Source: Micromussa lordhowensis (lineage: Eukaryota > Cnidaria > Anthozoa > Scleractinia > Lobophylliidae). Taken from it: 64,000 nt of DNA. Numbering within the stretch: position 1 is the stretch's first letter; the number at the start of each line of letters is the position of its first letter. The notes beneath the pieces were generated by a model, which searched no databases, was not told where the DNA came from, and saw only the letters and a list, made by a program, of their open reading frames with translations. The position numbers and the translations under genes were made by a program. Shown one piece after another: positions 52,101 through 63,790 of the stretch. The stretch is taken from the NCBI GenBank assembly GCA_964020085.1, contig OZ026606.1, forward strand, positions 11,653,297 through 11,717,296. The letters are read 5' to 3'.

Positions 52101-54696
52101 CTTTTAGGTGGGCAAAGTTAATGATACAATTTAAATAATTTATGTCAGTTAAAGTTCTTGAACATGGAACTTTAACTTTTTAAAATTATATTTTGAATGC
52201 AAGAGATCTTTTCAATTAGTACTTCAGATGTATGTTAAAGGCTGATTACAGTGCTGTCATCTTGCAATTTTTTTGCAGCATAGTGCTGGGCGCCTTTCCT
52301 TCTCAAAACTTGTTGACAACCAGGTATTCTACAGTCTGTCTTAGCTCAACACAGTGGTATATTTTAAACAACACAAATGTAGGTTTTAGTGTAGAGCTCA
52401 CTGCTGGGATGGTCTTTGTTGTAAACTTAAATAATTATCAATTATAAAGAATTTTTTCTGATTATTAAATGATCATTATTTATAAGGAATTACTCTTGCC
52501 ATGGATGAGGTTAGGGGTGTTAAAGATAATTTTCTTTGCGGAAGTTACGCGCGAAATGATTGACGTTTTAGTTAAAAATTATGGAAATTTTGGAGCTTTT
52601 TGGAACCTAAGGAGAAACAAGGGGGGAGGCTACATTGCTATAACTGCTTATTTGAGAGAGATCGCCTTACAAAAGCATCAACAAACAAAATTATGCTGCA
52701 ATAATTCCAAAAGGTGCCATGAATAGTGATAGTGTACCGTTGCGTAACTGAAGTTGACGGAGTCCTACATGTAGCTGGGGGGCATGCTAGAAGGTGAAAG
52801 GAGGAATTGATGTTCATACATTCATGGTTACTTTCAATTGTTTCTTTTCTACTAAAAATCATGAACTTCCATTAAGCAATGGACAGGTCAAGCTGCAGTC
52901 GAACTCAATATCCATTCAGTCTTTGAACCTGTTAAGTACTGCATGTGTTATACACGTCCCTTGCAAAAAGAAACACTATCTTTTTACTTGTATCTTGTAA
53001 CTAGTTAATGATACTATCTACAAGCTATCTCTTATCTAGTTTATTCCTATCTTTAAGTCCTGTATAGCCACTGTTAACTAGTTACTACCTAAAGCCTATC
53101 CCATTCATAACTAATTTCTGGTTATTTGGAACCATGCAGATAGGCTATCTTATCTCTATCCGAAAAATGAGATTTTCTTATTGATGATTTTCTTAAGTAC
53201 TGCATGTATTATACAGTCTGTAAGTTGTGGTACAACGCGCTATACGTATTACATCATTGAGCCACCCACTACTCACCGTAAGTTTTATATACTGAAGCAG
53301 CAAAGATAATAGTTATTAGAGAGTCAATATTGATTATTTTGCCAGAGAGTCTACAGCAAGAGTGTACCAGAAACCATCTTCTTCAGACTTGTGCAGTACT
53401 TTGCAATTGTTTTATTTGAGTAAGTGTGTCAGTTTGCCCTTTTTGTTAAGAGTGGTTATCAATTGAGTGTTGCGAAACCAAAATCAAACCAATTACTTAA
53501 TACCAATTACCCTACTCAGCCAATCTCAAACCGTAGTAAAACCAAGACCAATTTAAAAGTAACTACGTGATAGTACTTTCGACACTCAGTTGAAAACCGC
53601 TCTACTTGTTCCTTTAAAATACGTTTCAGACCAACTTGTTTAATTTATATGAATGTGTACTAGATAACAATGGCAGCTTGAAGATCACCACGGCGCAGAA
53701 AATGTAATTGTAAGACGTCTCGTGTTATGTATGGTTTCGTAAACGTGTTAAAACCCGGACTACATGTAAAAAAAACATTCTAGCAATAGAGCACTTTTTC
53801 CGTGTTTATATAGCCTCATCTAAAGGAGGGCTGGGAGAATTCGAGACAGAATTCTCCCAACCCTCTGAGTGTTTAGACGAGGGTATGTAAACACGGAAAA
53901 AGTGCTCTATTGCTTTTATAAAATAATTCTCAAAAATACGCGCGAATCTAAAACGTCACAACCGTGTTTACATACTCTCATCTAGACACACCTATCGACC
54001 AATGAGAGCGCGCGTAGTGACTCGGTTATTTTATAAACATGTATATAACACGCCTACATAATAAAGTAGGTTTGCAGAGTTAGAACACTTTCTTCAATGA
54101 CATTTAATTGCTAATCTGAGTTTTGTGCTCTCGCTTCAACTGCCAAAAAGAACTAATACAATCAAGAATTATAGATAACTGCAACATTCTTAGTGTGACA
54201 TCAGAGGCATGTTGTGATGTGTCAAAACATCAGTTGTTTAACTATGGATGAAGGCATCAGTGCAAAACTGAGTTGTGAAAAGGATTCACAATTTAAGAAA
54301 TAGAAAACATGTGCCGTGTTTCTATCGAGTTTTAGTATAAATCTACTAGCGTTCTATCACGAAGGCCGTTCTCTGATTGGCTACGCTACTCACTATCTAT
54401 TCTGTGATAGATAGTGAGTAGCGTAACAGTGTGCACTTGTTAACAAAATGACGGCCGTTTCTTGGCGTTTTCGAAGTGTTGAGAAGAGGATTTAGATTAA
54501 GTTTTGAACGACTAGTAGATTTATACTAAAACAATTAGATTATTCGCTCTCGTTTTCTATCACGCGATAGAAATCTCGAGCTCATAATCTAATTGTTAAA
54601 TAGAAACACGAGTGAAAGTTTGGGAGAACGAGAAATGTTGTGGGAACACGAGCCGCAGGCGAGTGTTTCCACATCATTTTCGAGGTCTCCCAAACT

Positions 54697-54730
<34 letters not shown>

Positions 54731-57700
54731 GAGAACATGTTTTCTATTTCTTTTAGAAAATACCTCGGCGAAGAAAAAGAAAAACAACTTGTTTACTTCG
54801 ATCATCAAAATGTAGATTCTCTTTGTTCGCGCCATCATTACGTCAACAGCTCACGTTAGTTCTGTGTTTCTATCGAGTTATAGAAACACGGTTTTAAACC
54901 AATCAGCGTGGGTATTTGCTTTGGGTTATTTTCTAAATCAATATAACTGTTGACCTAATCTGTTACATTTTTTTGTGTTGGAGGGGGAATTGGAAAAGGT
55001 ATAAAATGTATTAGCTAGCTAGGAGCGATAGGTATTGCCAATAATGCCCCTTGGTACAACATAACTTTGTTATAGAACAGCTAATCTAATAACATTTTAA
55101 CAAAACTGTAATATCATTTACATGTAGCCAAATGAGTTACAAGTAAGTCATCTCACCTTTTTCTTTGTGACGCTGTTTGTGGACCGTTTTTCCTGAAATT
55201 GGGTTTAAATGAAAGTTAGTCTCTAACATCTCAATTTAATTTGTACTGGTGTTGAATTGTGATTCGCATTCAAGTGTCCTTTGTAAGCAGGGTTGGTCAA
55301 TAAAGGGGATTTATTGTGTAGCCAAAATTCGCAATGCAAAATGGTTATGCAGTAAGTACTCTAGGAGCCTTTTTTCCAAATATAACATGCATATATCTGC
55401 AAAAAATGTTGGAAACGGGGAAGCGAATTCATTACTGTTAGACCTGTGCACGCCGTGGCAATTCAGTGAAACTCACCCCATTTGTGGTATGAACGCCTCC
55501 TCTTGCAGTCTCCTACAAAGTGAGTGAACGATGGAGTGACGGAGTGAATGACGGAGTGAATGATAGATTGAATGACGGACGATTACATATATGACTATGT
55601 CGATGACTTCTGTACACACTGCATAATTTTGAAAATACAAAAAGATACTTGAAGTTGACATTTTCAAGGACCATTCTACATTTGGTATTACACGAGTACG
55701 ACAAAAAATGTAGTTACAGAACATTCCGACCAACCTCTCCCTTCAGTTAGAATTTAAGTGCCAGATACGATGCATGTAACGTGTATTGATATCAGTTTAA
55801 TATCAGTCTAAGCTCATCAAGTGTTCATCCATGTAGGTACATGTATATTTTACGTGTAGTTTCACTGAATACATTGTGTACAATTTGATATAATTTTTTA
55901 TTAGCTTTATTTTAAAGTTCCAAGTTCGACCCTTCGCTATGTTAATGTTACAGTTTAAGACGTAACTATACTTAAAATAAACGTATTTTTATGATTTATT
56001 GAAGCCCAATGGTTTTTCTAAAGTGGGACAACAAATTGATGAAACAAATTAAGACCAATTAAAGGTCGGAATAAAATTGAGATATTCTTAAATTTGCAAG
56101 ACGTTAAAATACTGCCCGCAGTGCAAAAAGAAAAGAAGAAAAACGCAGCTTGGAATAACAATAAGTTATTTTTGATTAGGTAGCTGATCATATGCGTTTT
56201 CTTGGCAAAACAGCCCATAAATTATTCTTTTAGCCGGATACTGAAAGAAAGTTGCTGTTTAAAATGTTTTTAAAGGTAATTTTGTTTTCCTTTCCGCTGT
56301 CGTTCACATGTATTAAGAATTTCGCATTAACGAAATTTGCACAACCTCAGTGTACAACGAAGCAATGTACAAAAAGAGAAAATTCTACTTCAACCGTGCT
56401 TGTTATTTTTTTGGAAGAATTATATATTAGACCTCTTAGCAAATTTTCCAGTCGATTCTTACCGTTTCTTTTGGATCTTTGAGATATCCCAACGGACTTA
56501 TCTTGTATTTCCCAAGCCCGTCATCTTTAAGCTGTATTTTATAATGCTGGGTGAATTCTCCTGAATGTTGCGCTTCCTCCATATTCGCCCAGCTTCTTTC
56601 GTCCGGTTCGTTTTTGTCTTGGCGGAGCCGATCGTAAATATACAGATGCGAGGGCTTTAATTTGCCCAAGTGGCTCATATCTAACGGTGTTTTTAATAGC
56701 GAAAATAACCTCGCTTAATGTTTGGACTCTACTGCTCGACTATCATGATTACCTGTTTGTTTAGCTTTCATTCAATTATTTATTGATAGTGTACAATTGG
56801 GGCTAATTGCGTGTAGCACAATAGTTGTCTTGGTGTTAATGGTTTCAGCGGCGTACATGGTACTAATTAGGAAGCCGGGTACATGTAAACTGATGTAAAA
56901 ATCTAAAAAGAAACATTTATATTTAATTCTCTCGCCACGCGTTTACATTTTTCACATACCAGCTCCATGTTCGTTGGTGAATGTTCTTCAGATTGTGATC
57001 TACAAAAAAAAAACGAAACCAGAATATATTTTCCTTTACATAATTCATCAAATTCTCACGCGGGTCTGTTTTGTAGGATTTGTGTATATAGAATACAATC
57101 GCGATTGCATTGCTTTTGTAAATCAAAGGTCGCGTTTTCGAGTTCGGAAACTGATTTTAAAGATATCCATGCAGATTGCAGAGTCTAGCGATTAACATTT
57201 TTCTCTCATGCTGGTCTGCATTAAGTTAATGCGTCGTTCTCACCTTAGTAAAAGTAATGATCTGTTAAAGATCTGTCGCTAAATACAGAATTTTCATGGA
57301 GTCATCAAGGTTCGAGGTTAATACCAATAATATTGTTGAAAACTGATTACAATTTCCTTTTTCTTTGAAAGAAGCGACACGTAAGCGACGTTGTGTTTAT
57401 AGCCATTAATTAATAATTACTACAAGATGAGATCTTGCGTCGTGTGTGAATTGAATTAGGGTTGATTGGTCGACACGTACTTTGATTAAAGACCCTCTGT
57501 TATGTTTTATGACTGATTAATTTTCGTTTTATTTTCCGTAGCGTAAGTTCTATTGGGTTACGGCTGTTCTCGATTCAGGTTTTTTGAGGTGGATATTTTG
57601 TATAACGTGGTCACATTGGGAAGAATTAGAATTCTTACTGACCGCAAGCATTCCGTATTTCAAATCGTAGACTAAGGGCGCTTTCCATTCAACCAAAAAA

Positions 57701-60700
57701 TTCCAACAATTTTGAAACGGGAACATACATTTCCTGAGAAATTTCCAGAAAATCCCCGAAAAGCGAACCATTTAACCAAAATTTCGAAAATTCCGAGAGG
57801 AAAGTAAAATGGAACGGAAATTCCTAGGGAGAAATTTTCGAAAAGGTTGTCCTTACTTCCGGAAATTCCGCTTAATTCTGACCCATTCGTCACTAGAAGT
57901 TTCCGGAAATGTAAACTGGATTTTTTCATCGAATGTAAAGTGTCCCAATTATAGGACTTATTCAATATGTTGTTTATTACGTTTCCCTATTTAGGTGTAA
58001 CCAAGCGGATGATTTTGAACCTGCCAAGATTTTAATGAATATGTGTTTTACGTTCTTCCTTGAGGTCAACAGAGGTTTGTTGTATTTAAACATTTAGTAT
58101 TTCCTTTATATGTTATTTAGCTAACCTCCTTTGGTTTTTGCAGTAGTCAAGAGGGGAGGGGGGAGGGAGGGGGGAACTCGGGTAGCAAAACCGTCGCATT
58201 ATTTATGAGGCTTGAAATGAAACAAGATTTCAGATTCATATTTTCATTTATACAACATACATAAGGAGAATATAGGAATGAAAATAAAAAATAAAAATTA
58301 CAACTGAAACAAAACTAAGGTGTGCTCAGTGAGTGACATAAAGTAGCATAATCTTCCGAGTTGGTCACTGAGATATTTATTACTACCAAAAACTTATGGT
58401 GAATCGTAATCTTTTCACAGACCCTCTATTTTGTCTTGAGTTCGAGCAAAATGCTAACCGCGGGGGATTTGAACGAGCCAAAACGTAACGGGGTGGGACT
58501 TGGAACAGATCTTTTTATACGCCCGCATCGTGGTCGCCATGGCGCTCGAAGAAAACTTAGTCGCAGAAAAGTTCTATTTTGCGTTGTGTTTTGTTTGTTG
58601 CCTGTGTGCTGGAATATACCACGGCCCATAGTGAGAAGCAAGCAGACACAATTTACTAGACAACTCACGCGGCGACATCTTTTAGCCATTCGGTTTAACA
58701 AGTTTTTCTTGTTTATTCTTATATTTTCAGCAGATAGCGAGGAAGTGATGAGGCAGTTTATTGTTCCGTACCTGAGAGATCAACCTATCTGGTGAGAAGG
58801 AGGTGTTCTGTGGTTATTTTTCTACTGATGAAAAGGTCGCATGGAGTTTCACGCAATTTAAGCTCTATACTGTTTTTTTTTTTCGAATAACATGTAGCCA
58901 TCCACATGAAGGTACATGTGCTACCGCGATGGGCAGCAACGAGAAAAAAGATTTTTTTTTAATTTTTAGTAGGTTAAAACAATTTGCACAAATACGGCTT
59001 TTGTATTAACTGAGTTGGAAAAAAAACTCGCTCATCTTGTCGGTTTTGTGTCAGAGCTCTTGGTCTCGACATAATAAACCCTTTTGCTTGTGATTCGCCT
59101 TGATGTTTGGCAATCATGTTTCTCATGCAGGAAGTCCCTACGGTTTTGGAACGCAGCGTTTTTCGATGCTGTCCACAGTGAACGAGAGATCCCTGCTATT
59201 CCAAGGTTTGTAAATTTTCAGCTTGATCTGCGCTTGCCTGTGAAATGTTCTCCATTGTCTCCTCTCCATTACACCGGCAGCCGTGTGCTTAGTCTGAGTA
59301 TTGTTACACTTGAACTATTGTAATGTAGGGGCAGCAAACAAATTACCTAAATACTAGTTATGCAACGCTTTCGAGTGGTACACCATGGAATATCCCACGG
59401 GTCACTTGTATTTTCTTGGTACACACAAGAGGCTTTTAACTACTTTATACCATAGAAAATACGTACAGCACTTGGCCAACACAATCAATGCGTCATACGC
59501 GCGGCGCATGACAGGAAGGTTGGATGTAATACCGTCGAATATGCAACGGCTTTCCTGTATTCTGATTGGCTGTAATATCTATGGCATGTTATAAATCGAA
59601 GTATTCACTCCGGCTAATTACAAGAAGGTTCTCATTGCGCTGGTCGTGATTTTATAGTAAGTCGATTGAGTATTTTACCAAACTCGGTAGACTTGCCGCA
59701 AGTCGGCGACCTTTGTTTCTAAATCCTTCGCTTATCCATCTTAGCGCGACGAAACCCACCAAGCCAGGGAAACATTATTGAAAAGGAATTTAGAAAGTCT
59801 ACAAATAGGGTTGCGCATCCTGGAATAATATTAATCTCTTTTTCTTTACTAGTAACATTGTAGTTTTCTTGCCTTGAAGCTCTTTCTTAACAGCAAGCTC
59901 TACTCGGATCTATCGTACAGTATCTCAGGTCTTTTATACCTAATGGCTTTTTGTTGTCTCTGTATTTGTCCGTTAGAGACTTGTGGCACAGTTGGTCGCC
60001 TCAAGAGCAAAGTGAATACCAGGAGTGCGACAAAAACAGCACATTTGGCAAACTTGGGTCAGTATACAACGTTTTGTTACCTTTTCGAAAGCAGTGGAAC
60101 AACAACTACCCTTAAAACTACAAAAAAAGTTTTAAATAGTAATAATAATAGTGCCAAATTAAACTCAATTGATAGCAGACGTTTCGGGCATAACCCTTCC
60201 TCAGTGCTGAGTTAATTTTAAAACTTGTCATATGTTTTTGTGTGCGTTGTACGAGGACTGAGACATAATGTATTTCTTTTAGGTGTTTAATTAGGTTGCT
60301 TGGTATTAGTTCCCAGTGGGATAATTAGGCCTTTATATACCACTCCTTGTGAATATCACACCACTTGACGCCGACCAGTTTACTTGAGGCTGTTTTTCTT
60401 TTATATCGTTGTTTTAAATAGCGTGTGACTTTTTTCTTATATTCTTTGGCTTGTAACCTGTATTCAGTGTGTCTCCGGTTCAAACTTTTGTAAATAAACT
60501 CGATCATCGCTGGCGGCTCCCTCCACTACTTGTCTCTTCTACTTATAATAGAAATGTTTTCTATTCGGCTGAGCGAAGCGAAAGAGAATAGAATAACTAT
60601 TATTCCATGAGCCCGAGTTGGATATGAAGTGATAAAATAACCAACGAGCGCGCAGCGTGAGTTGGTTATAGTCACTTCATATCCAACAAGGGCGAATGGA

Positions 60701-61425
60701 ATAATTGTTTTAGTAAATTCTCAAACCGGGTTTTGCCGCCGATTTTTATTTCGGCCATTATAGAGGGCTGAAGTTGAAAACTTCGTTCGGAAAATTTTTA
60801 AACTTGGCGCACTATTTTCCATATGACGTAAAACTCCGACTATTGGCTCGTAGTCAGAGTTTTTTAGCCAATCAAAAAGCTGGAAATGCAATAGTCGGAG
60901 CTGAGAATTTACTAAACTTTGATATTTGTGACACGTTTTTGAAACTCTTATTCTCCCTTTGAAATGATCTCCAGGACGTTTTTAAATAACATGAAGGCGT
61001 TTGGTCTGGACAACGACATCTGTAGCGAATTTCTTCAGAAAATGAGTACCATTGGAGAACTTAGTGAAGGTGAGAAAGACTTGGAAGATCTCACCTGGGA
61101 TGTTACGTTTTAAGACTCTTATTATTCGTTTAAACATTAACCGATCATTTACAGACTACTTGTATTTCTGATCATGTGTTTCGGTAATCATAACTGTTAC
61201 ATAACAGACGTAGATGTTAGGCTACTGGCCGTGTGCTTTGTGAGAAAGAACGACACATGCTATCGTAGTAACGTCTAGTAAGCTACACGTACATTCGCTA
61301 CCAGTAATCTTCTCGCTGTCATCGGATTATACGCAACCAAAGCTAGGAGCTAGACCAAAGTAAGTCAATTATAATTAGTTTGCATGATTTATTGTTTCTC
61401 TGGAAGGTCGAGGGTTCGTGCCCCA

Positions 61426-61466
<41 letters not shown>

Positions 61467-62139
61467 TGTGCTGCCTTTGTAAATTCATCTGCAAATGGTT
61501 AGATGTTCAGGTCATCTCGGATAAGGACTATAAACCGTAGGCCCCGTCTCCTGCATCTTCAATGTTACATGGTTAGCAGGGGACGTTAAAGAACCCACAC
61601 ACTTATCGAAAAGAGTAGGGCACGTAGTTCCCGGTGTTGTGGTCTGGCCTTGTCTCATGGGTTGGTGCTTTACATAGGGATAACCTCATGCACCTTTCCC
61701 CCTTGGACAGAGTTGTCCAAGAAAAATTGCTATGACTCTGATTATCGGTTTCATTTGGAGTTGTTCTTAGTTAGTTTCGTCGGTATGTACAAGGTGTGTT
61801 GCAGATTTTAATTGCCTTTTAGTTCGAACCTCACAATCACATGCGAATATATTGCTACCCTTATCATTGTAATAAACTAGAAATTGTCGTGTACTTTGGT
61901 TTCGCCTTCTCTTGCGATCGTCACCGGTCGCTACACGTGACTTCTCGAAGATCACATGGGATGAGGAGCGTGAAATTGAGGCGGGCCTCGATTTCGTGCA
62001 AACGTATCTTTGAATTGTGCAGCGGAGCTCGCATGCCTGTATTTATGTTTGCTTGTTTTGTGGTTTTGTTTTTACAGAACAAGTTGTGCTTTTGGAGAAC
62101 AGCTTGGCTCAGGCTAGCACAGACGAACGGTCGAGGTAG
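46190..62139 (+). CDS. KIAA0513: KIAA0513 homologue, 11 exons
   Basis: Exons: 46190-46238, 48980-49076, 51401-51449, 52279-52323, 53346-53419, 57995-58074, 58731-58791, 59131-59205, 59977-60057, 60975-61069, 62078-62139. All introns are GT-AG with agreeing phases; the product is 255 aa. Recognisable blocks in order: [105 protein letters not shown]. They follow the vertebrate protein, whose function is poorly known (neuronal, cytoplasmic). The long disordered N terminus and middle linker of vertebrates are absent. The first exon is weakest: its ATG is chosen because the phase joins exon 2 and there is no upstream ATG in frame. Exon 7 has a tandem CAGCAG acceptor. Confidence 0.88.
46600..46880. 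repeat. degraded relative of the 26631-27541 element
   Basis: ATCAAACCCAGTTGAATACC, CCAATCGTT and AACTCACGCTAAAATT follow the left end of the 911-bp element. CGTTCAATAAAGGCTGA resembles its right part. Confidence 0.5.
47681..47846. repeat. palindromic MITE
   Basis: AAATAAGTATCTTATTAACC faces GGTTAATAAGTCTTATTA, with TGGGAGAATCTTGAC / GTCGAGATTCTCCCA inside. Confidence 0.65.
49571..49610. repeat. GC-rich hairpin
   Basis: GGAGCTCCGGCGGCC faces GGCCGCCAAGCGGAGCCCC around GAA. Confidence 0.6.
49692..49724. repeat. ACG trinucleotide microsatellite
   Basis: About nine ACG units. Confidence 0.85.
50041..50272. repeat. MITE family 2, copy 1
   Basis: AAGCCGGTTAACGCTAACCC, CAGGATTAAAATTTAACCG and the end GGGCTCTGAACAACCCGGCC match 50949-51205; the left tip is decayed. 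Confidence 0.65.
50273..50948 (+). other. KIAA0513-like intron 2, between MITE copies
   Basis: AT-rich, nothing recognised. Confidence 0.4.
50949..51205. repeat. MITE family 2, copy 2
   Basis: Inverted ends GGGCTGGGTTGTTCGAAAGC and GCTTTGAACAACCCAGCCC, with AACGCTAACCCAGG / CCCTGGGTTAGC inside. Confidence 0.8.
51681..51980. repeat. MITE family 3, copy 1
   Basis: CCGTGTTTATATAGCCTCAT faces GAGGCTATATAAACACAGAA; TCTAAAACGTCACAC and CAACCAATGAGAGCATGC follow. The same order recurs at 53783-54037. Confidence 0.7.
53447..53604. repeat. MITE family 4, short copy
   Basis: AGTGGTTATCAATTGAGTGT faces ACACTCAGTTGAAAACCGCT. It begins 27 bp after the donor of KIAA0513-like exon 5. A related copy is at 62780-63287. 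Confidence 0.7.
53783..54037. repeat. MITE family 3, copy 2
   Basis: GAGCACTTTTTCCGTGTTTA faces TAAACACGGAAAAAGTGCTC, with GAATTCGAGACAGAATTC at the centre and a right part with AACGTCACAACCGTG. Confidence 0.75.
54314..54731. repeat. composite palindromic element
   Basis: The ends CCGTGTTTCTATCGAG and CTCGATAGAAACACGG enclose further hairpins: CTACTCACTATCTAT / ATAGATAGTGAGTAG (54384-54423) and GAAAGTTTGGGAGA / TCTCCCAAACTTTC. A fused end pair (TGTTTCTATCGAGTTATAGA then AACA) stands alone at about 54864-54891. Confidence 0.7.
54895..56400 (+). other. KIAA0513-like intron 5, middle part
   Basis: Contains a short 12-bp tandem array (GAGTGAATGACG, about 55520-55580) and AT-rich DNA. A minus-strand short exon-like piece is possible at 55460-55510. 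Confidence 0.4.
56455..56678 (-). CDS. candidate first exon of an unrecognised nested gene
   Basis: From ATG 56678 the minus strand encodes [20 protein letters not shown], then [20 protein letters not shown] and [18 protein letters not shown], and reaches a donor-like ACG-GTAAGA near 56455. The composition (charged, Tyr and Trp rich, no low complexity) is that of a real protein and recalls small ciliary microtubule proteins, but no family is claimed. It lies antisense in KIAA0513-like intron 5. The following exon was not found with confidence. Confidence 0.45.
56700..57994 (+). other. KIAA0513-like intron 5, last part
   Basis: 57680-57910 is rich in GGAAATTCC and TTTCCGGAAA motifs in both orientations and may be a decayed inverted-repeat element. 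No gene is seen. Confidence 0.35.
58075..58730 (+). other. KIAA0513-like intron 6
   Basis: Has a G-rich run (GGGGAGGGGGGAGGGAGGGG, about 58153-58173). The open frame that runs into exon 7 is intronic. Confidence 0.4.
59206..59976 (+). other. KIAA0513-like intron 8
   Basis: No gene or clear repeat. Confidence 0.4.
60120..60550 (-). mobile_element. Penelope-like 3' fragment with hammerhead-like core
   Basis: On the minus strand 60204-60181 reads CTGAGGAAGGGTTATGCCCG then AAAC, a CUGANGA - GGG/CCC stem - GAAA core. Upstream on that strand a short frame ([20 protein letters not shown], 60507-60325) precedes it. It lies in KIAA0513-like intron 9. Confidence 0.5.
60598..60920 (+). repeat. MITE family 1 relative, copy D
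   Basis: TATTCCATGAGCCCGAGTTGGATATGAAGT type ends and GGAATAATTGTTTTAG match copy A, but the downstream half differs and has its own inverted pair (ACTCCGACTATTGG; CAATAGTCGGAG). It ends about 55 bp before KIAA0513-like exon 10. Confidence 0.6.
61390..61715 (+). mobile_element. tRNA-derived SINE in KIAA0513-like intron 10
   Basis: A B-box-like GGTTCGTGCCC at 61413, then GGATAAGGACTATAAACCGT, TTAAAGAACCCACACAC and GAAAAGAGTAGGG, a body I recognise as an interspersed invertebrate SINE. It differs from the SINE at 12206. Confidence 0.6.
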
Positions 62140-62779
62140 TCAGTGATGTTCTTACAAAGATGTATTTGTTGGCCTTGACTCAACGCTATCAACAATTTTT
62201 GCTAGTTGATGTCTTTAGAAGATTAAGGCTTCCCTTAACGTTTTAGTTTGAAAGTATTGAACGACAGCCTTAAAAAGATTTTAAGGCGGTCAACATCACG
62301 GAAATATATTGTAACTTTTCACTCCAGTACAAACCCAAGTAACAAACTCTCCATAATTAATTCGCAATATTTATTTATAACACGTCAGCGAATTTGTAAG
62401 GTGCATAAAAAGCATTTGAAGAATTTTTCTCCCTTTTTTACCGTGAAGCATTTTGCCTTGTAGAGAGATTTTTGAAACGTTTGTAAATTTAACAGGGAGG
62501 TATTTGACCAGTTTGTATTACTATTTAACTTTGCGAGACTTGCAGCAACAGTAATCTAAATTTATAGAAAGACGACGCCACTGAAAAGGGTAATACAATA
62601 AATGCAACCTCGGCACTGGACTGTGTTGTTGTTTATTTACGTAGCGAAGCATTCCACATGCAGTTTTACAATGTTATTTGTTGAAATTATACCCAGACCA
62701 TTGATCATTTAGACGGTAAGTTCATGAAAAGCCAAACGCACTTAACATTTTAATAAACACAACGTTGTGGCACACAGTA
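62140..62779 (+). other. 3' UTR and downstream DNA of the KIAA0513-like gene
   Basis: AATAAA at 62597-62602 is the likely poly(A) signal. No other gene is seen. Confidence 0.5.
62597..62602 (+). promoter_or_regulatory. poly(A) signal of the KIAA0513-like gene
   Basis: AATAAA lies 458 bp after the stop codon. Confidence 0.45.
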
Positions 62780-63287
62780 TAGAGCGGTTTTCAATCCTCC
62801 GTAGGAAAAAAGATGGCGACTGGTACATTTACCCACAGTTCTTAGCGCACGAAAACTTTAAAAACGTTCATAAAAAGGTACAGAAGGGTTGTAAAATCTT
62901 CAAACCTACGATACACAATGTCCTTAGTACAGGGACAAATATTGTAAAAATTTGGCTTTCCTTGTGTCTTATACGCTGTGTTAGGTTCGCAAGGTATTGT
63001 GGTAAAATGTACAGCCGCCATCGGTGGATTGACTGTCGTAAAACCAAAACCAAAGTAATCGCCCTAGCCAATCACAAAGGACATAGACAAGACAGTGAAC
63101 CAATCAAAACTCGAAGTAATTACATGTAGCTGACGCAAAGCGCGGGAAAACGCGTGCGCGTGAGTCAAGATTGGTTTTGGTTTTACTCCTGATTGGATAA
63201 AAAAATGGCGCGAGTTTTTTAAACCAATCGGGCGGCGTGTAAGTGCAAAACCAATTACTATTCGACACTCAAATGAAAACCGCTCTA
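62780..63287. repeat. MITE family 4, long copy with apparent insertion
   Basis: The ends TAGAGCGGTTTTCA and TGAAAACCGCTCTA are exact complements. Inside, GTCGTAAAACCAAAACCAAA (63024 on) should adjoin the left end but is separated from it by about 230 bp of unrelated DNA, bounded by AAGATGGCG and CGCCATC. Confidence 0.7.
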
Positions 63288-63597
63288 TTGCACACGGTGG
63301 TGACCCTGGTCAGTACAACTTGTTACAAGATGTTCGAGGATGCAACAAGGTGGCGAAAAATGTGCACCATGTTGTGCCTAACAGTGCATGTTGCAATATA
63401 TGTTGTGTTGCCGGCACATGTTGGGTGTTGTAGGCTCAAATTTGAAAATGGTCAAATTTTTCACGCCTAAGTTGTGGATGTTGCATGATGCTGTGTACTC
63501 GTTTGGTCAGGTTCATGAAGCAATGTTTCGCCCGGGCATGCGCACTAGTTCATGTCGCGACAGGCTGGCCAAACGCGTGTAACATGTTGTGCCCAAC

Positions 63598-63790
63598 AAT
63601 GTTGCGATATGTTGCGTTCAAATGTTGCGATCGTTTGGCCGGAGCTTGCAAATGCTGATCTAACAATGTTGCGACATGTTGCATTCAAATGTTGCGATCG
63701 TTTGGCCGGAGCTCTCAAATGCTTGTCTAACAATGTTGTGATGTGTTGCATTCAAATGTTGCGATCGTTTGGCCGGAGCTTAAGATATAG
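63598..63790. repeat. 66-bp tandem repeat, three copies
   Basis: CAATGTTGCGA-type starts at 63598, 63664 and 63731; each unit ends in GATCGTTTGGCCGGAGCT. More degenerate TGTTG-rich units precede it from about 63310. Confidence 0.85.

Noticed and set aside
58436..58795. 119-residue frame leading into KIAA0513-like exon 7
   Set aside because: Only the last 20 residues match the family; the rest is intron before a clear acceptor.
63598..63790. Regular repeats considered as a CRISPR-like array
   Set aside because: Units are contiguous with no unique spacers, and the genome is animal.
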